A stretch of 64,000 nt of DNA from Planctomycetota bacterium (lineage in GTDB: Bacteria > Planctomycetota > SZUA-567 > H5-PLA8). Positions 34,220 to 42,924 of this stretch are shown here, piece after piece. The stretch covers positions 410,288-474,287 of the forward strand of contig JAOSKN010000002.1 in NCBI GenBank assembly GCA_027493525.1, read 5' to 3'. Both the position numbers and the translations under genes were made by a program. Numbering within the stretch: position 1 is the first letter of the stretch; every line of letters starts with the position of its first letter. The notes under the pieces were generated by a model. The model saw only the letters and a list, made by a program, of their open reading frames with translations, did no database searches and was not told the DNA's origin.

Positions 34220-34260
34220 GTCCTGACGGGACCGCCTCTATCGTCCAGCCGGGCCGGGCG

Positions 34261-37209
34261 TCAGTCCAGGTTCGGCATGGGGATGCCTTGCCGTTCGAGA
34301 TCCTTGAGGAGCGCGCGGGCTTCGGCGGGCTGGTCCCGCAGGGTGAGATACCCGTGCGCTTCAAGGGCGGTCGTGGAACTGAGGGGCGCGAGGAGCCGGT
34401 TGATCCGGTTTTCCAGAAAGTCGGCCTCGTAGGCGAGCGCCTTGTCCTTGAGCGCGGCGGCCTCGGGCCAGCCGGCGGCGCGGGCGAAGGCAGCCTCCCA
34501 GGCGGAGACCCGGTTGGGGAAGTCGCGCTGGGTATCGCGGACGAGGCCCTCCAGCGCCTTGAAGTCCGCATGCGCGGAGATGCGCTGGCGCCAGGCGGGC
34601 CGTTCCAGGGCGAGGAGGAGCAGTTCGCGGTAGCCGAAGTTATACCGCGTGCGGTCCATCGAGGCGGCCAGTTCGGTATCGGCCTTGCCGGCGTCGGCGA
34701 GGATGCGGTTGGCGAGGGTCTGAACCAGGAACGAGCGGGTGGCGCCGGAGGGATGGGCGTCCCAGGCTTCGCGGGCGAGCGCGAGCATGCGGTGGGTGTC
34801 CTGGGCCTGTCCAGCCATCTGGGCCAAGGCTAGGAGTTCGAGTTCGAAGACCAGGGCTTTGGCGTAGCCGGGCCCTTTGCGCTCCTTGAACCGGGCCTTT
34901 TTCGCTTCGAGGAGGGCCAGCCGCGCCGGCAGGATGCGCAGGAGTTCGGCGTCGTGCTTGCCCGCGCAGGCTTCGAGGGAGGCGCGGTTGGCGTCGGCCG
35001 GGTCGTAGCCGGAGTTCTGGAGCCGCGCCAGAAGTTCGCGCAGCCCGTCCAGGCCGTCGGCCGCGCGCTCGTGTTTCAATAGCGCCTCGTAGGCCTGGGC
35101 GTTGTGGGGCGAGACGGTGAGCCACTGCCCGGCCAGGACTCGGGCGCGAGCCCATTCGGGTCGCTGCAACAGGCGGTTCATGCAGGCCGCGCGCCCTGCT
35201 TCGTCGCGGTACAGGAGGGCCAGGTCGCCGTAATCGGGGATGAAGGGGAGCGCCTTGAAGTCCAGCACCGGCGCGAGAACCTCCAGCAGCGCCAGGCGCT
35301 GCAGGGCGGTCGCGACGTTGCCGAGGATCACGGCGTGGTCGGGCTGGAGCTTGAGGGAGGCCTCGAGTTTCTCGACGTGCCGGCGGTAGTCGGCGAGGTC
35401 GCCGGTGACGCCGAAGAGCGCGCCGAAGCAGAGCGCGTGGTTGTTGAGCGTGGCGCTGTCGATGGGGACGCCGTCGTAGATCCGGGAGGCTTCGCGGTAG
35501 TGGCGTTCGGCGGCCTTATCGTCGCCGTCCCGTTCGGCCTTTTCGCCTTCGAGCATCTCCAGGTCGGAGCGGACGTGCGGCTCCTTCAGGTCGCAGCGCT
35601 TCAGCCACAGTTCCTTGTCGTCCAGGTCGATGGAGCAGTTGCGGCGCAGCATGGCGATCGCGAACAGCTCCTTGGGATCCTTGGACCCGGCGTAGGCCTC
35701 CTCCAGCAGGAGGCGGGCCTGGGCGTGGTCGCCGAGATTGCGGTAGGTGCCGGCGACGGCCATGAGGCTCATGGGTGCGCGCTGCTTGGAGGCGAGGAAC
35801 TCCTCGAAGAGCTTCGCGCCGTCGGCGTGCCTGCCGAGCCAGTAGAGCACCTGCCCGTAGTAGATGCGGTACTCGTCGCTCTCCCCAGCCATGCCGCCGA
35901 TGGCCAGGAAGGCCTGTTCGGCCTCCTGCAAGCTCTTCTGGCGCGCCTCGCCGTCCTGGGCCTGGGCGTGGCGGAGCAGGGCGACGCCGAGGTCCAGGGC
36001 GACGGGGACCACGGCGGCCTCGCGGGCGAGGTCCTGCCGCGCCTCTTCCAGGGCGGGATTAGCCTTCAGTTGCGGCGCCAGCCACTCCTGGACCATCCGC
36101 GTCTGGCCGGCATCGTCCTGCTTCTTGTAGGTCGCGTACCACGAATCGGAGGCCGCGCCCTTGTCGAGCTTGTCGATCAGGCCGCTCACGGCCTGCTGCT
36201 GGCGCTGCTCGTAGCGCTGCTCGCTGTGGTGGAGGCTTTTTAACCGGCTGTCGCAGTAGGCGCGCAGCAGCGGCAGGGCCTGTTCGAACTCGCCGGCTTC
36301 GAGGCGGAGCTGTCCCAGGACGCGCGCGCCTTCGGAGGCGCCCAGTTTGTCGGCGAGGGGTTCGAGGAGGCGCTTGCAGGCCTCGTACTCCTGCCGCTCG
36401 TAGTGGCGGAGGGCCAGTTCGCCGGCCAGTTCGGCGTCGTCGGGATGCCGAGCCTGCGCGGCGATCAGGAGCGTCTCGAGGCGCGCGCCCAGCAGCTTGC
36501 CGTCGGGATCCAGGGGCTGGACGGCGCGGAGGGCGCGGAGGGCGAGCCGTGGATCGGCGGACTCCCACGCGGCGGCCCGGTCCTGGGCGTGCTTGAGGAG
36601 TTCGTCCTTGGGCAGTAGCGGCTTCTGGCGCGCCTGGCGCTGGGCGGCGAGGCCCAGCATCTCGACGGCCTCGGCCGGTTCGAGCGGCGCCAACCCGTCG
36701 GCGTAGAGCGCCTTGGCCTCGGCGATGGCTTCGGCGCGGCGCGCGGCGGCGCCGTCGTCGACGATCTGGAGGTAGGTCTGGAGCGCTTCGAGCTTCCTGC
36801 CCTCGTCGCGGCTGGCGCGCGCGGCCTCGAGCTTTTGCGCGGCCTTGTATTCGGCGCTGGAGGTGTAGCCGCTCCAGAGCCCCGCGCCGCCGAAGACGAG
36901 GACCAGCGAGAGGACGCAGAGGTTCAGGAGTTTGCAGGCGCCGGAGAGCGGTTCGCGGCCCAGGATGTACCAGCCCTGCCCCGGCGCGTCGGCCACGCGG
37001 TAGGCGCCCAGGGCGAAGATCGGGATGAAAAGGAAGACGACGAAGTGGGTTTTGACGTAGGTGCCGGTTTCGGCGTCGAGGTCGCGCTTGCCGTAGACGG
37101 CCGCGCCGATGCCGTTGAGGGTGCCGAGCATGGTGGGCTTCTTGCCGGGTTCGAGGTCCGGGAACTTCCTGCGGAGGACCTCGTCGGCGGATTCCTGCGG
37201 CTCGTCCAT
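34261..37209 (-). CDS. Large membrane-anchored TPR-repeat protein
   Basis: The protein has 982 residues. The N-terminus (LGTLNGIGAAVYGKRDLD, then THFVVFLFIPIFALGAYRVAD) and a second hydrophobic helix at about 93-114 (LLNLCVLSLVLVFGGAGLW) anchor it. From about residue 120 to the end it is almost all tetratricopeptide-like helical repeats (for example EGRKLEALQTYLQIVDDG, GEFEQALPLLRAY, GMAGESDEYRIYYGQVLYWL). The N-terminal module is one I associate with large TPR proteins of planctomycetes and relatives. It probably scaffolds protein complexes at the cytoplasmic membrane. It is divergent from the ABC ATPase gene. Confidence 0.75.
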   Translation of the reverse strand: MDEPQESADEVLRRKFPDLEPGKKPTMLGTLNGIGAAVYGKRDLDAETGTYVKTHFVVFLFIPIFALGAYRVADAPGQGWYILGREPLSGACKLLNLCVLSLVLVFGGAGLWSGYTSSAEYKAAQKLEAARASRDEGRKLEALQTYLQIVDDGAAARRAEAIAEAKALYADGLAPLEPAEAVEMLGLAAQRQARQKPLLPKDELLKHAQDRAAAWESADPRLALRALRAVQPLDPDGKLLGARLETLLIAAQARHPDDAELAGELALRHYERQEYEACKRLLEPLADKLGASEGARVLGQLRLEAGEFEQALPLLRAYCDSRLKSLHHSEQRYEQRQQQAVSGLIDKLDKGAASDSWYATYKKQDDAGQTRMVQEWLAPQLKANPALEEARQDLAREAAVVPVALDLGVALLRHAQAQDGEARQKSLQEAEQAFLAIGGMAGESDEYRIYYGQVLYWLGRHADGAKLFEEFLASKQRAPMSLMAVAGTYRNLGDHAQARLLLEEAYAGSKDPKELFAIAMLRRNCSIDLDDKELWLKRCDLKEPHVRSDLEMLEGEKAERDGDDKAAERHYREASRIYDGVPIDSATLNNHALCFGALFGVTGDLADYRRHVEKLEASLKLQPDHAVILGNVATALQRLALLEVLAPVLDFKALPFIPDYGDLALLYRDEAGRAACMNRLLQRPEWARARVLAGQWLTVSPHNAQAYEALLKHERAADGLDGLRELLARLQNSGYDPADANRASLEACAGKHDAELLRILPARLALLEAKKARFKERKGPGYAKALVFELELLALAQMAGQAQDTHRMLALAREAWDAHPSGATRSFLVQTLANRILADAGKADTELAASMDRTRYNFGYRELLLLALERPAWRQRISAHADFKALEGLVRDTQRDFPNRVSAWEAAFARAAGWPEAAALKDKALAYEADFLENRINRLLAPLSSTTALEAHGYLTLRDQPAEARALLKDLERQGIPMPNLD

Positions 37210-37409
37210 GGCGGTGCTCCTTTGCGGTTCGGTACGACCCTATCACGAATGGCGGTGGTGCAAAGAGGCAAGCAGGTGGAAAGGGGGGGCGGTGGCGACC
37301 TGTGTACAAGGCCCGCCAGCGCCCTGCCGCAACAGTGCGGTTTCCTGCAATTTGCCCGGCTCGTATTGCATGTTCGGGCTCGAAACTGCAATATGGAGGA
37401 GCGTCTACG

Positions 37410-38522
37410 GTGAATCGCAGGGATCGCATGAGCCTCTCCACCGAAAATCTCGTCGTGCGGTACGGGAACGTCACGGCGCTGGCGGGGATCACGCTGCGGC
37501 TGGAGCCTGGGGAGATGTTCTTCCTGCTCGGGCCGTCGGGCTGCGGGAAGTCCACGCTGCTGCGCTCGGTGGCGGGCTTCGTCGAGGAGTTCGATGGGGA
37601 GATCGCCTTCGCGGGCGATTCGCTGAAGGGCGTGCCGGCGCACCGGCGCGACTTCGGGATGGTCTTCCAGAACTACGCGCTCTTCCCGCACCTGACGGTG
37701 GCGGGGAACGTGGCCTTCGGGCTGGAGGCGCGCGGGGCGGCGGCGGGGGACGTCCGCGCGCGGGTGGGCGAGGCGCTGGGGCTGGTGGGGCTGTCGGGCT
37801 ACGAGGCGCGGCGGCCGGGGGAACTCAGCGGCGGGCAGCAGCAGCGGGTGGCGCTGGCGCGCGCGCTGGTGATCAAGCCGCGGCTGCTGCTGCTCGACGA
37901 GCCGCTCTCGAACCTCGACGCGAAGCTGCGCTGGGACATGCGGGGCGAGATCAAGCGCATCCACGCGGCGACGGGGATCACCACGCTCTACGTCACGCAC
38001 GACCAGAAGGAAGCGCTCTCGATGGCCGACCGGATGGCGATCCTGCGGGACGGGAAGCTGGAGGCGCTGGGCCCGCCGCGGGAGCTGTACCTGAACCCGC
38101 CGACGGCCTTCGCGGCGGCGTTCCTGGGCGACGTGAACGAGCTGGAGGGGACGCTCGCGGCGCGGCCGTCGAACGGGTCCCCCGGGCGGGTGCGGACGGC
38201 GCTGGGGGAGGTCCGGCTGAGCGCGCAGCCGAGCTGGCCGGAGGGGCTGAAAGAGGGCGCGGCGGTGCGCGTCTTCTGCCGGCCGGAGTCGTTGTGGCTG
38301 GGCGAGGCCGGGGCGGCGCCGCCGGCCGGGCACGCGGCGCTGGAGCAGCCCGCGCGGGTCGCGTCCAGCGCCTTCCTGGGCACGAACACGCTCTACGAGC
38401 TGGCCCTGCAGGGCGGCGCGGCCTGGCGCTGCCTGCGGCACGAGGACGGGGGCGCGGGCCTCCCCGACGGCGCGAACGTGACGCTTGCCATCCGCGACGA
38501 AGCCTGGAGAATGCTGGCATGA
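37410..38522 (+). CDS. ABC transporter ATP-binding protein (PotA/FbpC/MalK type)
   Basis: The protein has 370 residues. Walker A is GPSGCGKST, the Q-loop FQNYALFPHLTV, the signature LSGGQQQRVALARAL, Walker B RLLLLDEPLSNLD and the H-loop THDQKEAL. Residues about 240-370 form a TOBE domain (FLGDVNELEGTL, VRVFCRPESLWLG). It would energise import of iron, thiamine, polyamine or sugar; the permease and binding protein are not nearby. GGAGGA (37395-37400) is 9 nt before GTG 37410, which is preferred over ATG 37428. It overlaps the PHP gene in ATGA, so the two are coupled. Confidence 0.9.
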   Translation: MNRRDRMSLSTENLVVRYGNVTALAGITLRLEPGEMFFLLGPSGCGKSTLLRSVAGFVEEFDGEIAFAGDSLKGVPAHRRDFGMVFQNYALFPHLTVAGNVAFGLEARGAAAGDVRARVGEALGLVGLSGYEARRPGELSGGQQQRVALARALVIKPRLLLLDEPLSNLDAKLRWDMRGEIKRIHAATGITTLYVTHDQKEALSMADRMAILRDGKLEALGPPRELYLNPPTAFAAAFLGDVNELEGTLAARPSNGSPGRVRTALGEVRLSAQPSWPEGLKEGAAVRVFCRPESLWLGEAGAAPPAGHAALEQPARVASSAFLGTNTLYELALQGGAAWRCLRHEDGGAGLPDGANVTLAIRDEAWRMLA

Positions 38523-39367
38523 CGGAGCCGAACGGGCAGGCCGCATTCTTCGACCACGACTACCACACGCACACCATCTATTCCCGCCACGCGCACCCGG
38601 ACATGACGGTGGTCCGGAGCCTCCAGGCGGCGGCCGCCGCGCGGCTGAAGAGCTACGTGGTCCTGGAGCACGTGCCCGAGATCAGCGGGCGGCGGAACAC
38701 GATCAACCTCTGGCGCCACGGCAAGAACGAGCGCGAACAGCTCGACCTGATCGCGCGGGACCTGGAGGAGGCCGCGCCGCTCTTCCCCTAGCTCAAGATC
38801 CTGCGCGGGGTGGAGCTGGATGCCGACCCGTTCCTGCTCGACGGCAGCTCGATGCTGGACGATGTGTCCGGGCTCGACGTGGTCGTCGGGAGCACGCACG
38901 TCTTCCCGGGCGGCTCGGCATTCTGGTTCGACCGCGTGCGGCTGCCCGAAGAGACCGCGCGGCGCGTGGCGAAGGAGTGGCGCGAGTGGACGATCAAGTT
39001 CGTCCGCTCCGGGAAGATCCACGTGCTGGCCCATCCCGGGGACCTCGTCGCGGCGCGCCGGCTGCTCCCGCCCTTCGACGAGCCGGAGGTGCTGGACTTC
39101 TTCGATCCGCTCTTCGAAGCGATGGCCGAGGTGGGCGTGGCCTTCGAGCTGAACGAGCTGCTCAGCCGCAAGCTGCCGGTGGGGCACTTCGACAGCTATC
39201 CGGCGCTGGTGCGGCGCGCGCATTCGCACGGGCTGCTCTTCTCGCTGGGATCCGACGCGCACCGCCCGGAGGACGTGGCGCAATACGAGTGGCTCCCGGC
39301 GCTGGTGGATGCGGTGGGGCTGACGACGAGCGACCTGTGGTATCCGGAGGCGCTGCGGAAGTCTTGA
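38519..39367 (+). pseudogene. PHP-domain metal-dependent phosphoesterase with an in-frame TAG
   Basis: Translation from ATG 38519 gives DHDYHTHTIYSRHAHPDMT (first metal-binding H-x-H), then LEHVPEISG, but hits TAG at 38789-38791. The same frame continues without a break: LKILRGVELDADPF, VVVGSTHVFPGG, LAHPGDLV and SLGSDAHRPEDVA, all remaining PHP metal ligands, to 39367. A single change TAC to TAG (Tyr) explains it; intact length would be 282 residues. Genes here use TAG as a normal stop, so read-through is unlikely. The upstream ABC gene overlaps by 4 nt. Confidence 0.8.
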
Positions 39368-39519
39368 TGGGCTTCGTGCGCGTGTCGCGCTAGTGAAAAA
39401 ATAGGGTGGGGGCCGGCGCGAAACGGATTATGCAACCTGTTTGATGCGGGCGCATTATGGGAATCGTCCTGGATTTCTTGAAGGTTGGATAAACGTTGGT
39501 TGGCGGGCGAGAAAAAGAC

Positions 39520-39547
39520 TTGACACTTTCGCGCACACGCACATAAT
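39520..39547 (+). promoter_or_regulatory. Sigma-70-type promoter of the cell-shape operon
   Basis: TTGACA (39520-39525) and CATAAT (39542-39547) are separated by 16 nt, the best-looking promoter in this part of the window. Start would be near 39554, leaving a leader of about 140 nt before GTG 39695 that can form an AAGCC/GGCTT hairpin. The surrounding gap 39368-39694 holds no gene. Confidence 0.75.
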
Positions 39548-39694
39548 CTGCGGTGCCTTTAGCACTTAGCGAGAATATGCAGTGATCGGGCTGAGGCTCT
39601 AAAGCCGTTTCCGGCTTGGGTCTAGGTCGGGTCAGGGGCTTGCGTGGCGTAACCCGCCAAATACGGGGGCGCGGGTTAAGCGGAGGACGAACCT

Positions 39695-40573
39695 GTGAGC
39701 ATCGTAGCGCGCGTCTTCGTGGTGCTGAACCTGATCCTTTCGATCTGCTTCCTTATCTATGCGATGCAGATCTGGACGGCGAAGACGAAGTGGCAGAAGA
39801 TGTATGAGCTTGAGCGGACCACCAACATCGCGCTCAAGGCGGCCAACCAGAAAGAAGAAGTGGAGCTGACCAAGTCGAACGTGCAGAAGGAAGGCGTGAT
39901 CAAGCTGCGCCAGGAGAAGATCGCGGAGCTGCGCGTGAAGGTGAACGAGCTGCGCGACGACATCCTCCAGAAGAGCGGCGAGCTGGCGAAGTTCAAGAGC
40001 GAAGCGAACATGCAGCAGGCCTTGAACGAGGAACTGACCCGCGAACTGAACCGCCGCGCCGACGAACTGCTCAAGCTCAAGGGCGTGCTCCTCAAGCAGC
40101 AGCAGGCCGTGCAGGTCGCGCGCGAGAACGAGGTCAAGGCGCGCAACGAGAAGGCGGAGTTCGAGAACGAGCTGAACCAGGTCAAGCAGGAGTTCAACCA
40201 GCTCGCCCGCGACAAGCGCAAGATCGAGAGCGACCTGGCCGAGCAGACGCACAAGATCCAGGGGCTCCTGGACCACGGCGTCCCGATCTACGACATCCTG
40301 GGCATCGACGCGGCGGCGACCCAGCCGTACGTTCCGGATTCGCTGGTGCTGGCGGTGAAGCCCGACCTGGACCTGATCATGATCAGCGTGGGCGCCGAGC
40401 AGGGCGTGAAGCCCGGCTTCCGCTTCACGATCAGCCGCGGCGACCAGTACGTGGCCAAGGCGCAGGTCGAGAAGGTCTACAAGGACATGTCCAGCGCGCG
40501 CCTGCTGCTCAAGAAGGATGAAGTGCAGGTGCACGACGAGGTCAAGTCGCGGGTGGTTTCCGGCGGCCAGTAA
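39695..40573 (+). CDS. Membrane-anchored coiled-coil protein, possible MreC analogue
   Basis: The protein has 292 residues with a GTG start and GGAGGA upstream. One N-terminal transmembrane helix (FVVLNLILSICFLIYAMQI) is followed by a long coiled coil (residues about 30-190, KLRQEKIAELRVKVNELRDD and similar). The C-terminal beta-rich domain, about 200-280, includes LDLIMISVGAEQGVKPGFRF and AQVEKVYKDMSSARLL. That pattern (G-x-x-x-G-V-x-x-G, then a valine-rich strand and an S-x-x-L-L end) recalls MreC. Its place two genes before mreB supports a cell-shape role. Identity with MreC is inference only. Confidence 0.6.
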   Translation: MSIVARVFVVLNLILSICFLIYAMQIWTAKTKWQKMYELERTTNIALKAANQKEEVELTKSNVQKEGVIKLRQEKIAELRVKVNELRDDILQKSGELAKFKSEANMQQALNEELTRELNRRADELLKLKGVLLKQQQAVQVARENEVKARNEKAEFENELNQVKQEFNQLARDKRKIESDLAEQTHKIQGLLDHGVPIYDILGIDAAATQPYVPDSLVLAVKPDLDLIMISVGAEQGVKPGFRFTISRGDQYVAKAQVEKVYKDMSSARLLLKKDEVQVHDEVKSRVVSGGQ

Positions 40574-40617
40574 GTCGGGTAGACTGGGTTTTCGAGGCGC
40601 CTGACGAGGGACGAATC

Positions 40618-41130
40618 ATGCCTGCCGCGGAAAAAGGCGAACTGCACGAAAAAGTACCCTTCGACGTCTACGCGATGATGCTGATCATGGCCTTCCTGGC
40701 CACGGCCGGCGCGATCGCGTTCCTCCACGACGAACTCCAGAAGTTCTGGTACGCGGGCGTGCCAGTGACCGAGAACGGCGAGCCGTCCCGCCCGTTCGCG
40801 GTGCACCTGACCGTGATCAACGAGAAGCAGACGAATCCGCTGGAGCAGGCGGCGGTCGAAGTGGGCGTGGTCAGCCAGATTGACAAGGACGAGTACGACA
40901 TCCTGACCGACGGCGCGGCGCTGCCCAACTACCTGGACTGGCCGCAGCAGATTCACCCGCTGACCAACCGGTACGACCCGGCGTCGGATGCGTCGAACCT
41001 GGATAAGATCGGCGAGGACTATTGGCGTCCACTGGCCGACGAGTACAATGCGAAGGACGCCACACTGGGCCCGGACGAGGGCGGCGGCGGCGGCGGGGCC
41101 GAGAAGGCTCCGGAAGGCGGCGGCAACTAG
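40618..41130 (+). CDS. Membrane protein of the mreB cluster, unknown
   Basis: The protein has 170 residues. One transmembrane helix lies at about 20-40 (YAMMLIMAFLATAGAIAFL) near the N-terminus. An extracytoplasmic region has VINEKQTNPLEQAAVEVGVV, and the tail is Gly/Glu-rich. It lies 45 nt after the coiled-coil gene and before an intrinsic terminator. It may be a partner of the coiled-coil protein in a cell-envelope complex. I recognise no named family. Confidence 0.55.
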   Translation: MPAAEKGELHEKVPFDVYAMMLIMAFLATAGAIAFLHDELQKFWYAGVPVTENGEPSRPFAVHLTVINEKQTNPLEQAAVEVGVVSQIDKDEYDILTDGAALPNYLDWPQQIHPLTNRYDPASDASNLDKIGEDYWRPLADEYNAKDATLGPDEGGGGGGAEKAPEGGGN

Positions 41131-41160
41131 TTCCATACACCCGCATCGAAGCCGATTTGA

Positions 41161-41190
41161 ACGCGGCGCCTCACCGGCGCCGCGTTTTTT
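41161..41190 (+). terminator. Intrinsic terminator before mreB
   Basis: The perfect 10-bp stem ACGCGGCGCC/GGCGCCGCGT has a TCACC loop and is followed by five further T residues. It separates the two membrane-protein genes from mreB. Confidence 0.92.
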
Positions 41191-41502
41191 GTTGGGAGAA
41201 ACCGGCGCATATGATTAAATGACGCTGGCTGGACGAGTTACGACGTCCATCCATTCGAGCCTCCGGCTCTGCTTCGACTGCGGCATGGGGGGGCCTGCCA
41301 GGGCCCCGGGGCGAGGCGGCGGGAGGTACACCGTACAAGGCAATCCCGGAGCCGGGCGGCGCGAAGCCCGGCGACCGGCGGCGCGCGCCTCGAATCGAGG
41401 CGCGGCGGGAAATGGACGGCGGCCGCCGCGCGTCCTGGCCGATACCGATAACGGCGGGCGTGTTGCCTGCCCGGTCTTCAGGCCCCTCGGCGGCGCGCGG
41501 CG
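41191..41502. other. Gene-free 312 bp upstream of mreB
   Basis: No gene is seen. The region must hold the mreB promoter because a terminator precedes it, but I see no convincing -35/-10 pair. It is very GC-rich. Confidence 0.3.
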
Positions 41503-42570
41503 ATGCAAGGCCCCATGCTCGAATCGGTCTTCGGCCTCTTCTCCAAGGACCTGGGCATCGACCTGGGCACCGCGAACACCCTCGTGGTCGCGCGCGGCGA
41601 GGGGATCATCATCTCCGAGCCCAGCGTGGTGGCGGTCTACAAGGGCACGAACCGGATCGTGAGCGCGGGGAAAGGGGAGGCGGTCGGCGAGCGTGCGCGG
41701 CAGATGCTGGGTAAGACGCCGGACTCCATCGTCGCGGTGCGCCCGCTGCGGCACGGGGTGATCGCGGATTTCGAGATCTGCCAGGCGATGCTGGCGTACT
41801 TCATCCAGAAGGCGCACGGGCAGAGCCGCTTCGCGCGGCCGCGGCTGATCGTGGCGGCGCCCTCGGGGATCACGACGGTGGAGAAGCGCGCGGTGATCAA
41901 CAGCGCCGAGCGCGCCGGGGCGCGGGAGGTCCGGCTGATCCGCGAGCCCATGGCCGGGGCGATCGGCTGCGGGCTGCCGGTGCGCGAGCCGCGCGGAAGC
42001 ATGATCGTGGACATCGGCGGCGGGACCAGCGAGGTCGCGGTGCTCTCGCTCGACGACATCGTGGAGGCCTCGAGCCTGCGCACGGCCGGCGACGAGATGA
42101 ACCGCGCCGTGCAGGACCACCTGCGGCAGGTGTACAACTTGGCGATCGGCGAACACGCGGCGGAACGGATCAAGATCGAGATCGGCAGCGCCTACCGGCT
42201 CGACGAGGAGCTGGTCAAGGAGGTCCGCGGCAAGGACACCGTGGCCGGGCTGCCGCGTTCGGTGGTGCTGCGCAGCGAGGAGATTCGCGAGGCGCTGGCG
42301 CCGACGTTCCAGGAGATCGTGCGCGGGATCCAGGCCACGCTCGAGAAGCTCTCCCCGGAACTCCACGACGACCTGTACGAGACGGGGATCACGCTGGCCG
42401 GCGGCGGCGCGCTGATCCGCGGCCTGGACCGGCTGGTCGCGCGCGAGACGGGCCTGCCCGTGCGCCGCGCCGACGACCCGCTTACCGCGGTGGCGCGCGG
42501 GATCGGGATGGTCCTCGAACAGCTCGACAACTACTGGCACGTGCTGGAGCACGCGCATGAGTTCGCGTGA
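41503..42570 (+). CDS. mreB: Rod-shape-determining protein MreB
   Basis: The protein has 355 residues and the actin-like fold: DLGIDLGTANTLVVARGEGI (phosphate 1), VRPLRHGVIADFEICQAML, VAAPSGITTVEKRAV, MIVDIGGGTSEVAVLSL (phosphate 2), EHAAERIKIEIGSAY and ITLAGGGALIRGLDRLV (adenosine). MreB forms membrane-associated filaments that position wall synthesis. The start may be ATG 41503 or ATG 41515; the second has an AAGG upstream. The gene is alone after a terminator but follows two cell-envelope genes. No mreD, rodA or pbp2 lies in the window. Confidence 0.93.
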   Translation: MQGPMLESVFGLFSKDLGIDLGTANTLVVARGEGIIISEPSVVAVYKGTNRIVSAGKGEAVGERARQMLGKTPDSIVAVRPLRHGVIADFEICQAMLAYFIQKAHGQSRFARPRLIVAAPSGITTVEKRAVINSAERAGAREVRLIREPMAGAIGCGLPVREPRGSMIVDIGGGTSEVAVLSLDDIVEASSLRTAGDEMNRAVQDHLRQVYNLAIGEHAAERIKIEIGSAYRLDEELVKEVRGKDTVAGLPRSVVLRSEEIREALAPTFQEIVRGIQATLEKLSPELHDDLYETGITLAGGGALIRGLDRLVARETGLPVRRADDPLTAVARGIGMVLEQLDNYWHVLEHAHEFA

Positions 42571-42698
42571 CGCCCCCACCGGGGAGGCCGCGTGGGCTTG
42601 ACACGTGCCGTATAATTGAAAAGGTCCGAGGCGCAATTCAGGTCCTCCGCTGACTTCCCATTTCCGGTTCGATTTCCCGAATCCCGCCGCCGGGCGGC

Positions 42699-42728
42699 TT
42701 GACACTCGCCCCTTTCAGGAAGTACGGT
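42699..42728 (+). promoter_or_regulatory. Probable promoter for the small ORF / DUF6178 operon
   Basis: TTGACA (42699-42704) and TACGGT (42723-42728) are 18 nt apart, 30-40 nt before the small ORF at 42761. A TATAAT sits at about 42611-42616, but its own -35 is poor. Confidence 0.5.
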
Positions 42729-42760
42729 GCTGGCAGCCCTTGGGGCCAGTCGGAGAATTA

Positions 42761-42889
42761 ATGGGGACGAGCTGCGCCGCGCCGGCCAAGCAGGACGAAG
42801 AAGGCGAGCAAGCCCTATCCGGAGGAGATAAGGCGCGCGAGCCTGATGAAGTCCGGCGCAGGCCGCCGCCAGCAGATCGTCCCAAGTAA
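42761..42889 (+). CDS. Possible 42-residue leader or small protein
   Basis: An ATG with GGAG about 6-7 nt upstream opens a 42-codon frame ending TAA 42887-42889. The peptide is charged (KQDEEGEQALSGGDKAREP) and has no hydrophobic part. It sits between a plausible promoter and the DUF6178 gene, 35 nt before that gene's start. It may be a genuine small gene or a translated leader. Confidence 0.4.
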   Translation: MGTSCAAPAKQDEEGEQALSGGDKAREPDEVRRRPPPADRPK

Positions 42890-42924
42890 TTCACCGACTG
42901 GCCCTTAGTCCACGGGAACCGGCC

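Noticed and set aside
38789..38791. Genome-wide amber read-through
   Set aside because: Other genes in the window, including the one ending at 41130, end in TAG with normal C-termini, so TAG acts as an ordinary stop here.
42605..42616. A TTGACA and TATAAT pair as a promoter
   Set aside because: The two hexamers at about 42599-42616 are only 7 nt apart, too close for one promoter; the TTGACA at 42699 with TACGGT fits better.
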